NCBI GenBank assembly: GCA_948474755.1
Contig: CAOLHI010002115.1
Coordinates: 186,001 to 250,000 of the forward strand
Origin: Ctenosaura bakeri
Lineage: Eukaryota > Chordata > Lepidosauria > Squamata > Iguanidae
DNA: 64,000 nt
Direction: 5' to 3'
Below, piece by piece: positions 31,640-42,299 of the stretch. The position numbers were made by a program, and so were the translations under genes. Position 1 is the first letter of the stretch; every line of letters begins with the position of its first letter. A model generated the notes under the pieces. It ran no database searches. It was given only the letters and a program-made list of their open reading frames with translations, and was not told the origin of the DNA.

Positions 31640-33680
31640 AGCAGCTTTCATGACTGGGATTTATTTCGAAGTTCTTTTCATGTTGTCATGAAAACATCAT
31701 CCTAAGCTGCCTTTATGCATCAAGTGACAAGGTGTTGCACAACAATGTGGCAATGACTACTGAAAGCCTTTGCAAGTCCTCCTTTTAAAAAACTTTGTTT
31801 TCTCATCAGTTATGTCGGCAGTTAATTTCTTCTGAAGCAATCAGGTATGTTTTCTTTCCAGCTCCACCTGGTGATTATCCTGCAGACTGCAGTCTGGAGC
31901 AGCTACTGTGTCAAAACACAAAATACATTAAACACACAAATATTATCAAACCAAGGCCAGCTAATGCTTCCCTGAAATAGGAGTGCTCAAACCTCCAGCA
32001 TGAAACCCACCCACCTGTCCTGTCTCCAGTTTTTCTATTAGTGGAATCATATACTAAGACAGTGCTTATTAAGCTATCCAACATAGAGAACCAGCAGGGA
32101 TTTTTTTGAGGGGAGGAGAGTGTGCCAAGGACCAGCACCCTATTTGTGCCCATTGACCATCTCTAGAAACTTCTCAGGGATTGGCAGCCAATAGCTCAGG
32201 GACCAGTCCCAGTCCAGGGCCCATCACTTTAAGTAGCACTCTGCTAAGGAAAAATAACAGAGACACATGGCACTTTGAGAACTAGGATTATAACACGAAT
32301 TGTACACTGAACAGCACTATCAGTTGGCTCTGTTGTGAGGGACAAATACAGATATCTCCCTGGAGGCTACCACTGTTAATTACTGATGGTCTACATCAAT
32401 CTTTTCCAGACTGGTGCTGTACAACAACTTTCCTCAGCCCCAATTATTCTGCAGTTCAACGTATTTGGTAGTTTCATTGGATTATACTGCTGTCAGGTTG
32501 CAGAAGGAGTTAAATCAGATCATTTGAAGATTGTTAAATGAGCTGGGAGAGATGTCAGAAGCAAGCAGATATATCTTTGCAAAGAAGATCTAGATATACA
32601 AAAGACTCATGCTAAAGAAATAAAGGCAAGGATGTACAAGGATGTATTTTCCAGGATGTACAGTTGCTGAGAATGTGGAAGGAATAACTCAAGGCTATCT
32701 GTCTCAAATGTTGTTCAGTCAGCAAGGATTGTTTCTGACAGAATAACTCTGAATCTCCATGCTGGGTGCTACTTGCTCACAGACAAACACCTTTTAACAT
32801 GATCTACAGACAGCTTCCATTTTTAGGCTCAATAGAATCTATGCTGCGGCCAAAATGCTCTGTTGCATTAAATGGGGTGCTCTTGGTGCACATAATGCAA
32901 CGTGAATGCACTTAGAAGAAATTAATTTTAAAATTTTTAGACTTTAAAAAAACACATAACGTGGTATACAATAGTCATCTTTCTCTTTCCAAAAACCAGG
33001 CAGTGGAGGAAAAAAGTTTATGAATGTGCAAGATAAACTTCAAAATGCTTATGTAAGCAGTTTTGTAATGTTAAGCAAAGCAGGATGAATGTAATGTAAG
33101 ATTTGGGGCACCTCACAAGGTCCAGAGGGTCTCAGAGAAATTAATTTTGTATGGCTTTTTAGAAAGTATACGCCTGTGAACAGGTAGCTGGCAACAGAGG
33201 TACTGAAACTGTTTCTTCAGAACTTTCTACAAGATTTCGAAATTGGAATTGGCAGCTGGATAGCTATCAGCTTTATATAGCTTTAAAGACACAGGTGCTA
33301 GCATAACATGACTTCAGTTCTGCAACTGAAAGACTACCATAGCTGAAAACTGAAAGACTACCACAGCTTGGCTGAAAATAACTTCTCTTTGGTCATGTTC
33401 TTCACAGCTGTAGTTTGTTGTATCTGATTCAGGTCTCAGCACATCGCTTTTGCTGAGGGATAAAATGGGAAAGACCTCATGCTAGTCATGTTTCTGTGCC
33501 CTTTGACTTCTCCTGGAAATCAGCATTTTTAAGCAACAGATTTTGGACTTGGGTCCTAGGACTGACAAGTAGCCAGCAAAACACACACCCCCACACACAA
33601 ATATCTTGCACAGGCTCTCTTGTTATGCAAAGCAAAAATTACTTGAAGTGTAAGTAAGATTTCCCTGTTCTCTAGGGTTG
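31640..33680. other. Non-coding DNA, no gene recognised
   Basis: No supported gene. A short 'ACAGAGACACATGGCACTTTGAGAACTAGGATTATAAC' at about 32,258-32,297 resembles the old repeat end also seen at 61,870. Confidence 0.45.
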
Positions 33681-33684
33681 ATAC

Positions 33685-33782
33685 ATATATTTATTATTTA
33701 GTAAAACTGCTATCCAATGCACTTTACAGCATAGCAACAACAAGAAAGGCACTTGTCCCACAGAGCTTACAGTCTAAAGGAA
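33685..33782 (-). mobile_element. Ancient retroposon 3' end
   Basis: Read in reverse: 'CTTTAGACTGTAAGCTCTGTGGGACAAGTGCC...' ending in an A/T-rich ATAAATA tail. Similar in plan to 7,040-7,140. Confidence 0.5.
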
Positions 33783-33939
33783 CCTGGCTTCCTCTTCTTC
33801 TCCCATCAACAAGTGTAGCCAGGGAATTGACCTACAGGAGATCTAGAACGATAGAAGATGATGTGTGCTTTATAGCTTTCATAATTAAATGAAATCTCTA
33901 AGCAAATATAAATAATATATTGCTTTTCAGACAGGAATT

Positions 33940-34075
33940 AATATTGTTTGTGTGCGCACCTTCATGTTGCCTGTTGCTTATGGCAATATTATGAATTTCA
34001 TAAGATTTTTTTAGGCAAGGAATACTCAAAGGTGGTCTTGCCAGTTCCTTCCTCTGAAATCACATTACCTATTAA
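33940..34075 (-). mobile_element. 5S-Sauria-type SINE, tail only
   Basis: 'TGTGCGCACCTTCATGTTGCCTGTTGCTTATGGCAATATTATGAATTTCATAAG...TTCCTTCCTCTGAAATCACATTACCT' matches the tail of the 5S-headed SINE at 38,221-38,421. The 5S head is absent. Confidence 0.75.
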
Positions 34076-34329
34076 TTAAAAAAAAAATAGTTTGTACATA
34101 AATGACTTACAGAAGAGCAGGGATAGCCATCTGGCCAGATGCAATGCTTTTACTAATTTCCTCTGGGTCTTGCTCGCAAATTTTAATTAACATAGGGCAA
34201 AAAAGAAAGGGCAACCCTGTCATATTTTGTAAGAGGAAAAAATTGTTTGTTGTAGTAGTAATAGATGTGTCTCTTTGGATCCAATAACAACTTGTGCTTG
34301 ACTGCAGATTTTCCCAGGTTGTAGCTATT

Positions 34330-34501
34330 TGCTCTAAACTCAACTTCAACTTATGGTGACCTTACACACAAGAAACCTCCAAGAGCCCCAGTCATCAACT
34401 GGCCTGTTTGGGTCTTGCAAACTGAGGGTGGTGGCTTCCTTGATTGAGTCTATCCACCTGTAATGCAGTCTTCCTCTTTTCTTGCTGCTTGCGCTTTCCA
34501 A
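34330..34501 (-). pseudogene. RTE-BovB-type LINE remnant, piece 1
   Basis: 'AACTTATGGTGACC...CCAGTCATCAACTGGCCTGTTTGGGTCTTGC...GTCTATCCACCTGTAATGCAGTCTTCCTCTTTTC' aligns by eye with 25,940-26,090. It is interrupted at 34,501 by the hAT copy B and continues at 35,275. Confidence 0.75.
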
Positions 34502-35274
34502 CAGTCATGTAGACTTGAGTGGATTGACTCGGACTCAAGTCAGACTTAAGTCACTTCAGTGACTTGACTAAGACTTGACTCAGCACAAATTACACACTGA
34601 CTCGACTCGAGACTTGCATATTTTTAATGACTGACTTGCTGCCCTTGGTTCAGTAACATAACACATTCATCCAGAAACCTTACAGCTTACTGGTCACATG
34701 ATGATCTGCCTCAAGTCCAAAGTGTGGACACATTTCTGAGGGGGAAGAGCAAGTGGGTTAGGCAATGGGTTTGAGGTCTGCTCAGCAGCCTGTCCCCAAT
34801 TCACGTAGGAGGAACTTTATAAAACTTTTCCAAAGAGCAGAAGGCAAGATTTTTGCCCAGAGTGCAGGGTGCGTATCTCAGAGGGGAACAGAAAATGTTT
34901 TAGGCAATGGGCTTGAGAAGGAAAGATCTTTCCGTCTAAAGCTCTTGAAGCTCTAGTAATGGGGAATAAGAAGGATCCTATCCCCACTTCTGAAAAAGCC
35001 TACAGCTTTGCCAATGGGAAGTAAGAAGGACCCTATTTCCACTTCCAAAGCTGCAGATAGCAAAATCATAAAAGTGGAGGGTCAACTGTACTTAAATTAT
35101 TAAAACTGACTTTATTTGACTCTGTCCAGAAATTCTGTAATACAGGTTGGGGTATAAAGTTGGCTTCCAGACTTGAGACTTGACTTGGAAGTATCTTGCA
35201 AGGACTTGAGACTTGACTTGAGACTCGAATGTAGAGACTTGAGACTTGGAGTAAAAGATTTAAATACACCGCTG
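34502..35274 (-). mobile_element. hAT element with CAAGTC subterminal arrays, copy B
   Basis: A 773-bp element. Plus-strand left end CAGTCATGTAGACTTGAG; right end ...TTTAAATACACCGCTG (complement CAGCGGTGTATTTAAATC). Flanked by a perfect 8-bp duplication CTTTCCAA (34,494-34,501 and 35,275-35,282). Orientation opposite to copy A. Both subterminal zones are dense in GACTTGA/CTCAAGTC. Confidence 0.95.
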
Positions 35275-35370
35275 CTTTCCAAACATTTTCTTTTCCACCA
35301 AACCGCATCATTTCACGATATGTTCAAAGTACAAAAGCCTCACTTTAGTAATCTTGGTTTCTAGATTCCC
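35275..35370 (-). pseudogene. RTE-BovB-type LINE remnant, piece 2
   Basis: 'ACATTTTCTTTTCCACC...TTCACGATATGTTCAAAGTACAAAAGCCTCACTTTAGTAATCTTGGTTTCTAG' corresponds by eye to 26,100-26,190. The hAT insertion separated it from piece 1. Confidence 0.7.
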
Positions 35371-36414
35371 AGTTAAAAATCTCGTTGTACAGCATGATCC
35401 CAGTTTTATTAGAAGGTCTGAAGGGATTAGCTTTTGTGGCAAAATACATGACTGCTTCTCAGATCACTTCCCTGGGGAGCTGGGTGTCCTCTGAGAATAC
35501 AGGAGTCGGACAACTTTCACAAAAGGTTAACTGGATCTGACAGGAAAACATACCTAGAATTTCAAAGATCTCTCCTCACTATAAGGGTTGAATAATTCAT
35601 AGACAGGAATTGCTTTAAAATACATTGCCTTGTAACAGTAAGATTCATTTGTTATAACAGAATAAAAAGTGAGATACCTTCCCATCAAACAGATTGTGGA
35701 GTTGGGACTTCTCAAGTGTGAAGATCTTTTTGCACAATTGTTTGCACCCAAAGTGAGAGCACCCGTTCGCTAAACTGAAAATTTGATTGGAACCAGTAAG
35801 TTGGATTCTTGTGCAGATGAACAATAAATGGCTGCCACAGGCAAAACAAACACCGCTTGCAAAGAGGATTTTCACAACCCCCGTGTGTGTGTCATTGCCT
35901 GCAATATAATACAGAAAGTGATTGAGTAATTATATAAACACACATGTAAAACAGTAACACCTGAAGAGGTCATTATGTGCTCTGTTTATTCTATCAGCAG
36001 CTTGAAATCATTTGCTTTTCAGTTCTTACTCCTGCAGGTGAAAATAAGCAGCACGCTGTAGACCTCCCACATTATCTAGCTGTTCTCCTTTTGAGAACAG
36101 ATCCATGGAGAGGGAGGATAAATGCATTTCAAGATGGCTCAGTGGCATGGCTTATAGCATTCATTCCTATCTTGGCACTCTTTTAATTCTGTTGGGTTAT
36201 TCTCCCTCATATGCACACCCAGTGACTGTGCTGTCTGAGAGCAATGTGAGATGTAGTCTATTGCATATAGAAGACACTAAATTAGAGACAGCTGGTTTAC
36301 AGTGTGAACTGTTAGACTATTTTTCAGATTGAAACCTAAACTTTTGAACCAAAGCCTGCTGTGGCTCAGCTCCCTTACTCAGGCACCATGTGTCTAAACA
36401 TCCTCACCTATTCA

Positions 36415-37050
36415 TCTACTATATAAAAGTCAAAGTTTGTGAATTTGTCTGTTTGTCTGTGTTAGACAGGCCAAGACCTTATACAATTGGCTGTGAGAGG
36501 CGAGAAGACCTCATAGGATTGGATGGCTGTGAAGGTTTCTATGGAATCCTGGGATTCCATAGAAAGTTCAGGGAAGGGTCTTTAGAATACTCAGCCAGAG
36601 AGCTCTTGGGCCTCAGGCCAGTTGCTATGGAGACAAGGCCCTGCAGCGAGAAGGGCAGTGTAGTCCCTCAGAAACCAAACCTCTGTTATGTTAAAAACTC
36701 TGAATACAGACTGAATTGGGGAATATGGGGATAAGTTACAGGTACTGGAATAGGCCAGTTGCTATGGAAGTGAGGCTTAACAGCAAGGAGGAGGACAGTG
36801 TATTCCCTCAGGAACCCAACCTCTGTATATTAACAACTCTGAATACAGATTGGATTGGGGACTATGGAGAAAAGTTACAGATACTGGACAAGGCAGTTTG
36901 GGGAATTACAGACACAGGATATCAAATCTGTGTATTTCAATTGCATCTAATTCCTAAGGTAAGGTCAGGTAAGGTAATTCCTAAGATATTTCTAACAAGT
37001 GTTACCTATGAGAAAATAAAATCCCAGGCAACGCCAGGTAAATACACTAG
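36415..37050 (+). mobile_element. Non-autonomous Helitron with internal duplication, 636 bp
   Basis: A|TCTACTATATAAAAGTCAAAG at the 5' end. The 3' end has the imperfect hairpin CCCAGGCAACGCCAGG, then TAAATACACTAG|T. A tandem duplication of about 136 bp (units beginning GGCCAGTTGCTATGGA at 36,617 and 36,753) and extra internal blocks explain its length relative to the 392-bp copy at 15,256. The internal 'GGAATCCTGGGATTCCATAG...AGGGAAGGG' recalls the MITE core. Confidence 0.9.
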
Positions 37051-37282
37051 TCACATATATAATCCTCTCACAACAAACAAAGATTCTTGGTATGAAGTTT
37101 TGCAAAAGCAAAACACATACCATGAACCAAATGAAACAAAAAAGCAACATACACATACACCACAGAAATAAAGGGAAATCGCATAATCTACCTGTGAAAC
37201 AGACCCAAGATACTGTGTTGACAAGCAATGTGACAACAGAGCAATCAAAAATCACATCCTGTTGCATACTACTCAAATTAGG

Positions 37283-37382
37283 GCTTGGATTTTGGACTAT
37301 AGCTCCCAGAATTCTTTAGCCACAGGCTGGTTGTGATATTTTGGGAGTTGTAGTCCAAAAATAACTTTCTCAAACTCTGAAT
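37283..37382. mobile_element. Palindromic 'ACTnCAACTCCCAGnATTC' MITE
   Basis: 'TTTTGGACTATAGCTCCCAGAATTC...TATTTTGGGAGTTGTAGTCCAAAA' is a clean inverted pair around a short loop. Confidence 0.85.
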
Positions 37383-37508
37383 CAAATGGGCAGGCCGAGG
37401 TAATATGGAGGGTAACTCTCTCAAATACCATCATTTTATTGACCATATAGTTATCACTAAAAATGAGCACATGTAATTTAGCTGGTAAACAGAAAGAGAC
37501 CACCAACA

Positions 37509-37735
37509 TGGTGTAGTGGTTTGGATATTGGACTTAGGGCCCTCAAGACCAGGGCTAAAGTCCCCACTTAGCCATGGAAACCCACTGGGTGACCTTGATT
37601 AAGTCATACTCTTTCAGCCTCAGAGGGAGGCAAAGCAAACTCACTCTGAACAAATCTTACCAAGAAAATCCCTATGATAGGTTTGCCTTGGGGTCACCAT
37701 AAGTCATAAATGACTTGAGGGCACACAACAAACAA
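37509..37735 (+). mobile_element. tRNA-headed SINE with BovB-like tail, near full length
   Basis: Head 'GGTGTAGTGGTTTGGATATTGGACTTAGGGCCCTCAAGACCAGGGCTAAAGTCCCC', body 'CATGGAAACCCACTGGGTGACC...CAGCCTCAGAGGGAGGCAAAG', tail 'CATAAGTCATAAATGACTTGAGGGCACACAACAAACAAC'. It is the most complete copy in the window. The B box is degraded. Confidence 0.9.
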
Positions 37736-38220
37736 CACACAGATTGCAAACAGGCACGCAGAAGGACACTGGGAAAGATTTACTCCACCTGTCATGTGAT
37801 GGAGGTTCCTATACTCAAGCTGGTATTATTAGCACCATAGACTTGATTGATACCTATGTAGACTATGAAGAAAATAGCACAGCTATGAGAAGGCCGAATG
37901 AATGCATTCACTCATTTTTTGGACCCAAATGTGAAGAAGTTAGAAGATCTACTTACTATCCCCTTATATAGAAAACTCACAGATGTCAACACCTATTTAT
38001 GATTTGACAACTCATTTTCAAGATGTCTTAAATTCAGTCTCCTTCATGGACATTTTCTTAGATTAAAACGCAACTGTTCTTATATATTGACAGAACAACT
38101 AATGGACAGAGGAAAATAGTGTCTCAAAGCCTGTACAAAGCATCTGAAATAACACATATACTTTTTTTTAAAGGCAGGCCAATAATCTAAACTAAAGCCT
38201 TACCTTTGATCCTGTCACTA

Positions 38221-38421
38221 ACAATTTGTGTCTCCAAGTCACCTGTTGAATTTCTCATGGTTTTATTAGGCAAAGAATACACAAAAGGCTTTGCCAGTTT
38301 CTTCACGTGAAATATAGCCTACCTGGTATTCATTGGCTGTCTCACATCCAAGTACTAATCAAGGCTGATCCTGCTTAGCTTCCGAGATCCAACAGAATTT
38401 GGTGCCTTTAGGGTATTTAGG
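38221..38421 (-). mobile_element. 5S-rRNA-derived SINE (5S-Sauria type)
   Basis: The part at 38,317-38,421, read in reverse, follows vertebrate 5S rRNA closely: 'TCGGAAGCTAAGCAGG(A)TCAG', '(A)TTAGTACTTGGATGtGAGAC(a)GCC', '(A)ATACCAGGTaGGC'. The internal control region is recognisable. The remainder (38,221-38,316) is the BovB/Sauria-like tail shared with 33,940-34,075. This head-tail fusion is known from squamates. It is a SINE, not a 5S gene: bases are changed and the 3' part is foreign. Confidence 0.9.
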
Positions 38422-39527
38422 CTCCTCTGCATCAATATTTTACATGGTTTCAAAAAGAAATATCGATAGATAGGTTCAACACACACTAGGTTGTTAAGAC
38501 CCAGATCTTGTTGAAAAGAACAAACACCACCAGGAATATTTTGGTGAAGCGTAATTGAGGGAACACAAACACGTATCACAAAAAACACTGGCAGATGCAA
38601 CCAGGCTCACAGGACATCATCCTTGTGGCCATTGTGTTTATTACAGATGGACATCCAAGATTTTTGAACTCACAGAACCTATTACCTAGCAATATCATAT
38701 TTTACACCACCTCACTACCTGCAACAGCAGTTTTGTTATTTACACTATGCAGGGCAGGTTTCAAAACTTTCATATGGGAAAAACAATTAGACCTCTTAAG
38801 AAACATACAATGGAACACTTTTGCAACATATGGAATAATAAAACTGGTGCTCCTTTGGTGAGTCATTTCTTGGAACATTCTCCTAAAAACCTCACATTTT
38901 GGACATTAGGAAAGGTGAACATTATTGATAGCAAGATTTTGTTGGAAAAGATAATCAAGTATTAAAATCTTTGATCCTTAGAAGCCTGAAAATGAATATT
39001 GATCTCCTCCTACTCTTGCAAACTCTGATGGTCCCTTTCCCTTTAGCCCAGATACATTCATGTGCCTTTGAGTATTATCTACATATATAGATAATATACA
39101 TGGATTATATTGAGTATTATCTACAAATACCATCTGCTTGCAAGATATAGGGACCCTTCAGCCTTTGCTCACAGGTTTTCATTTTCAGAGTTCCTAGCTC
39201 AGACTTTAAATAGGTACAGACCACATGCAATGTACTCATGTAATAATGGTTTTATGTAGTGTGATATTATGTATTTACATGTTGTCCTTTTGAGTTTATA
39301 CAGCTCCTTGAAGACTTTAAAAGTACACACAGACCAAAATGCATCAGGCTCTTCTACTAATAAAACAATTATCTTTTGAGAATCTTGAGACATCTGTCTC
39401 ATTTCTGCTGTGGATTTCATTTGATCTCCCCCAGTTTCTGCTCCTTTTGTCTTCCCATTGTTCAATCTTGGCCAGAATTCTTCATGCACTGCTTAGTGTT
39501 TTTTAACACCCTTAGTTGCATAACTAA

Positions 39528-39687
39528 GGCCATTTCCACACTACACTTATAGCACAATTATTCCACTTTCAAAATCCTATGAAATCCTAGGGTTTGCAGT
39601 TTGAGGGGTCAGCCGGCCAACCCCAGGATTCCATAGGATGTTGAAAGTGGAATAATTGCACTATAAGAGTGTAGTGCGGAAATGGCC
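39528..39687. mobile_element. GGCCATTTCC-type MITE, copy 6
   Basis: GGCCATTTCCACACTACACTTATAG ... GTGTAGTGCGGAAATGGCC, 160 bp. Flanks TAA/CAA, one mismatch. Confidence 0.9.
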
Positions 39688-40149
39688 CAATTTCCATCTC
39701 CTGTCCTGGCCTCCCCAAGCTTATTTTTTACTAGACCTTGGCTGCACGAAGAGTCCATTCTGCTGTTGATAGGGGCATAGCTAGATGACTTTTCCACCTC
39801 CCTTCCACCAGAGAGGGTCCTGCTTCTGATTACTGCAGGCTCAGTTGCTGGTGGGAGGGGATGACAATCTCATCTATCTGTGCCCCAATTATCAACAGAG
39901 TGGACCACCTCTCCTCCATGTGGCTGATGCCTAATAAAGTAGGTAGGGGGGCACATACAATTTTAGCAACAGTGCCACAATTGCGACCACATAGGGACTA
40001 TGAATACAGATTTGCTACATGTGCCTAACTCCAGGTTATGCAATTCCAGCTGTTGTTAATACTACATTCATACAACTTCCCCTTTCTCTTAAAACTAGTA
40101 GGAACTTTGTCTCTTAGTTTTTTAAATGTAGGGGCTGAAATTGCAGGAG

Positions 40150-40262
40150 TTTCCAAATGTTGTTGGACTGTAACTCCCATCAACCATAGCCAGGAGAATT
40201 AATTGTGGGGAATGCTGGGAACTGAGGTTCAGCATCTAAGGACCACACAATTCCTACTCCAG
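40150..40262. mobile_element. Palindromic 'ACTnCAACTCCCAGnATTC' MITE
   Basis: 'CCAAATGTTGTTGGACTGTAACTCCCATC...GAATGCTGGGAACTGAGGTTCAGCATCTAAGGACC'. Diverged. Confidence 0.65.
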
Positions 40263-40264
40263 AC

Positions 40265-41590
40265 TTTATGTTCAGAACCATGTACTGTGATCACACAAGG
40301 AAGAGCATGAATAGCAGAATCCTACCTGTTCAGTCACCTAAGAAAAATGCATGTGCAAATTGTTTCCACTGAAGCCTGCAAAAACATCTTGGTTTATAGT
40401 GATTGCAAATACAGCTACTTTGTTCATATCTGTGTATTAGAAAAGCTGCATGCAGTCATAGAAAAACAGACATATTGACAAACTGACAGAGAGGATGACC
40501 TGAAAAAGATTTGCCTTCTATTTCAAAGAAGAAAGTGCTTAATGCTTATGCATTTTGTCACATTCAAAACAATCCTAGCCCTGTGAAAGGTTCCAATCTG
40601 GTTTTATGGCCTCATTAAGGGTATTAAAGATTTAAAGTCTTGCTTATGTGGTTATCAAAATAAAATTCCATTAAATTGTCTTGTTATTTTGCAAAAACAA
40701 AACATATAGGAAGCAGTACACTCAGTAGATCCTCAGTGCAGAGAACATCTCTTTATTTGAATATAATGGAGTTCCTTTTTCAATTTGATGTACATACATT
40801 AAATGTCCTTGCTTTTATTACATGAAAAGATATTTGGCAGATAATGTATACACACTTCCACATTTTACAGATTTACACTGTACATCATCATCCTACACAG
40901 AACATGCCCTTTCACAAGTATACAAACAGTTTTTCCCAGGGAATTTTATAAAAACACACTTGGCTTAGTACTTTTGGCTGTTGGTAATCTGACACAGAGG
41001 AGCATACCAGAAAGATGAGTTCACAAATATACCAGCTGTACTTGGAATGAAAAATTCAGAAATGTGAAAATGATTTTGGATGTCACCGATTAATGGACTG
41101 ACACATAAATATACACACACACAATGAGATAATCAGCAATTGAAAGGGATGAACTTGTGAAGCACTAACATTCAAAAGTGGCCAGAACCACTGCCAAGTT
41201 TTCATTGCAAAGAGAATTTCCCTATGCTTGTTCCTGCTCTCTTTTTAACATCAGACAGGAAGGTACAGGGAAAAAAAAATAAGACTGAAGATCACTCATT
41301 TTGGTAGATGCTGTGAGAGCATCTTGTGACAAACTTGTCTGGTCAAACCATTCTGACATGGTTTAAAGACATGTCTGCAGTGACATCCTCCACATCTACC
41401 TGTACACATTATAGAGAAATCAGCAGAGAAGTTGTCTTGAAATCACACCTACAAAACCAAGTGTATATGGATATTTAACATGCCACTGTTTGTGTGTGAA
41501 ATTCTTAAATACAGATCAAGTACAAAGGCTGGTGATCAAGAGGGCTGGTGGACAGTTGGACAGATTGAGTTAGATCAAGGATGAGAACAG
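40265..41590. other. Non-coding DNA, nothing recognised
   Basis: AT-rich unique-looking sequence with scattered short A-runs and no protein-like frame or repeat I could assign. Confidence 0.45.
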
Positions 41591-41595
41591 TGTGG

Positions 41596-41700
41596 ACCTC
41601 CTAATGTTCTTGAACTACAATTCCCAGCATTCTTCACCATTAGCTAAACTAGTAGGGTGACAGGACTTGCAGACCAACAACATCTGTAGGGTTGCACGAT
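41596..41700. mobile_element. Palindromic 'ACTnCAACTCCCAGnATTC' MITE
   Basis: 'GTTCTTGAACTACAATTCCCAGCATTC...GTGACAGGACTTGCAGACCAACAACATCTGTAGGG'. Diverged second half. Confidence 0.6.
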
Positions 41701-42169
41701 TAGTTAGTTGACTGTATACTAAGTTAGTTGACTGTATACACACAATAGCTATAACATGAGTATCTGTCCTCTACAGAGATTAACTTCTTGTGATATGATA
41801 ACAAATGATGAAGACAGGCCAGGAGTCATATAAAGACTCCAATGGGAAACCATAAGCACTGACAGACCAACAAAAGGAGTTTTGCAAGTTCTGTTGGTTT
41901 TAACTTGGTTTGATCCACCTGTTTTAAGGCAGAAGTGGGCAATTTTGGTGGGTTTGGCCACCAATTTTGTTCCATAAACCATGCTTCCCCACTACAAAAT
42001 TCACCACAAAGTTTCCCTATTTGCTGTCAAAGAAAAATGTTTGCTTTAAATGCGGCTTTCTCCACAATTGCAGCAATGTAAATTCCCACCAAATTTTGGC
42101 AGTATGATTTTGGGGAGTGCTTTGACAGCACTCAAAAATATCCTTTAGAAGTACATGAATAGCAGAATC

Positions 42170-42290
42170 CTAGGCAACTATGGTTCCTCAGATGTCAGTG
42201 GATTACAACTCCCATCAGCCCTAGGCAACACAGCCAATAGTGAAGGATCATGGAAGCTAAAGTCCAACACTCTAAGGGACCACAGGTTTA
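42170..42290. mobile_element. Palindromic 'ACTnCAACTCCCAGnATTC' MITE
   Basis: 'GTTCCTCAGATGTCAGTGGATTACAACTCCCATC...GGATCATGGAAGCTAAAGTCCAACACTCTAAGGGACC'. Confidence 0.65.
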
Positions 42291-42299
42291 TTGTTGACT

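Noticed and set aside
35173..35364. Open frame with repeated 'LRLDLRLE'-like words
   Set aside because: Translation of the CAAGTC subterminal array of the hAT element, not a leucine-rich repeat protein.
38317..38421. A functional 5S rRNA gene
   Set aside because: Several substitutions and fusion to a SINE tail. No terminator T-run at the proper place.
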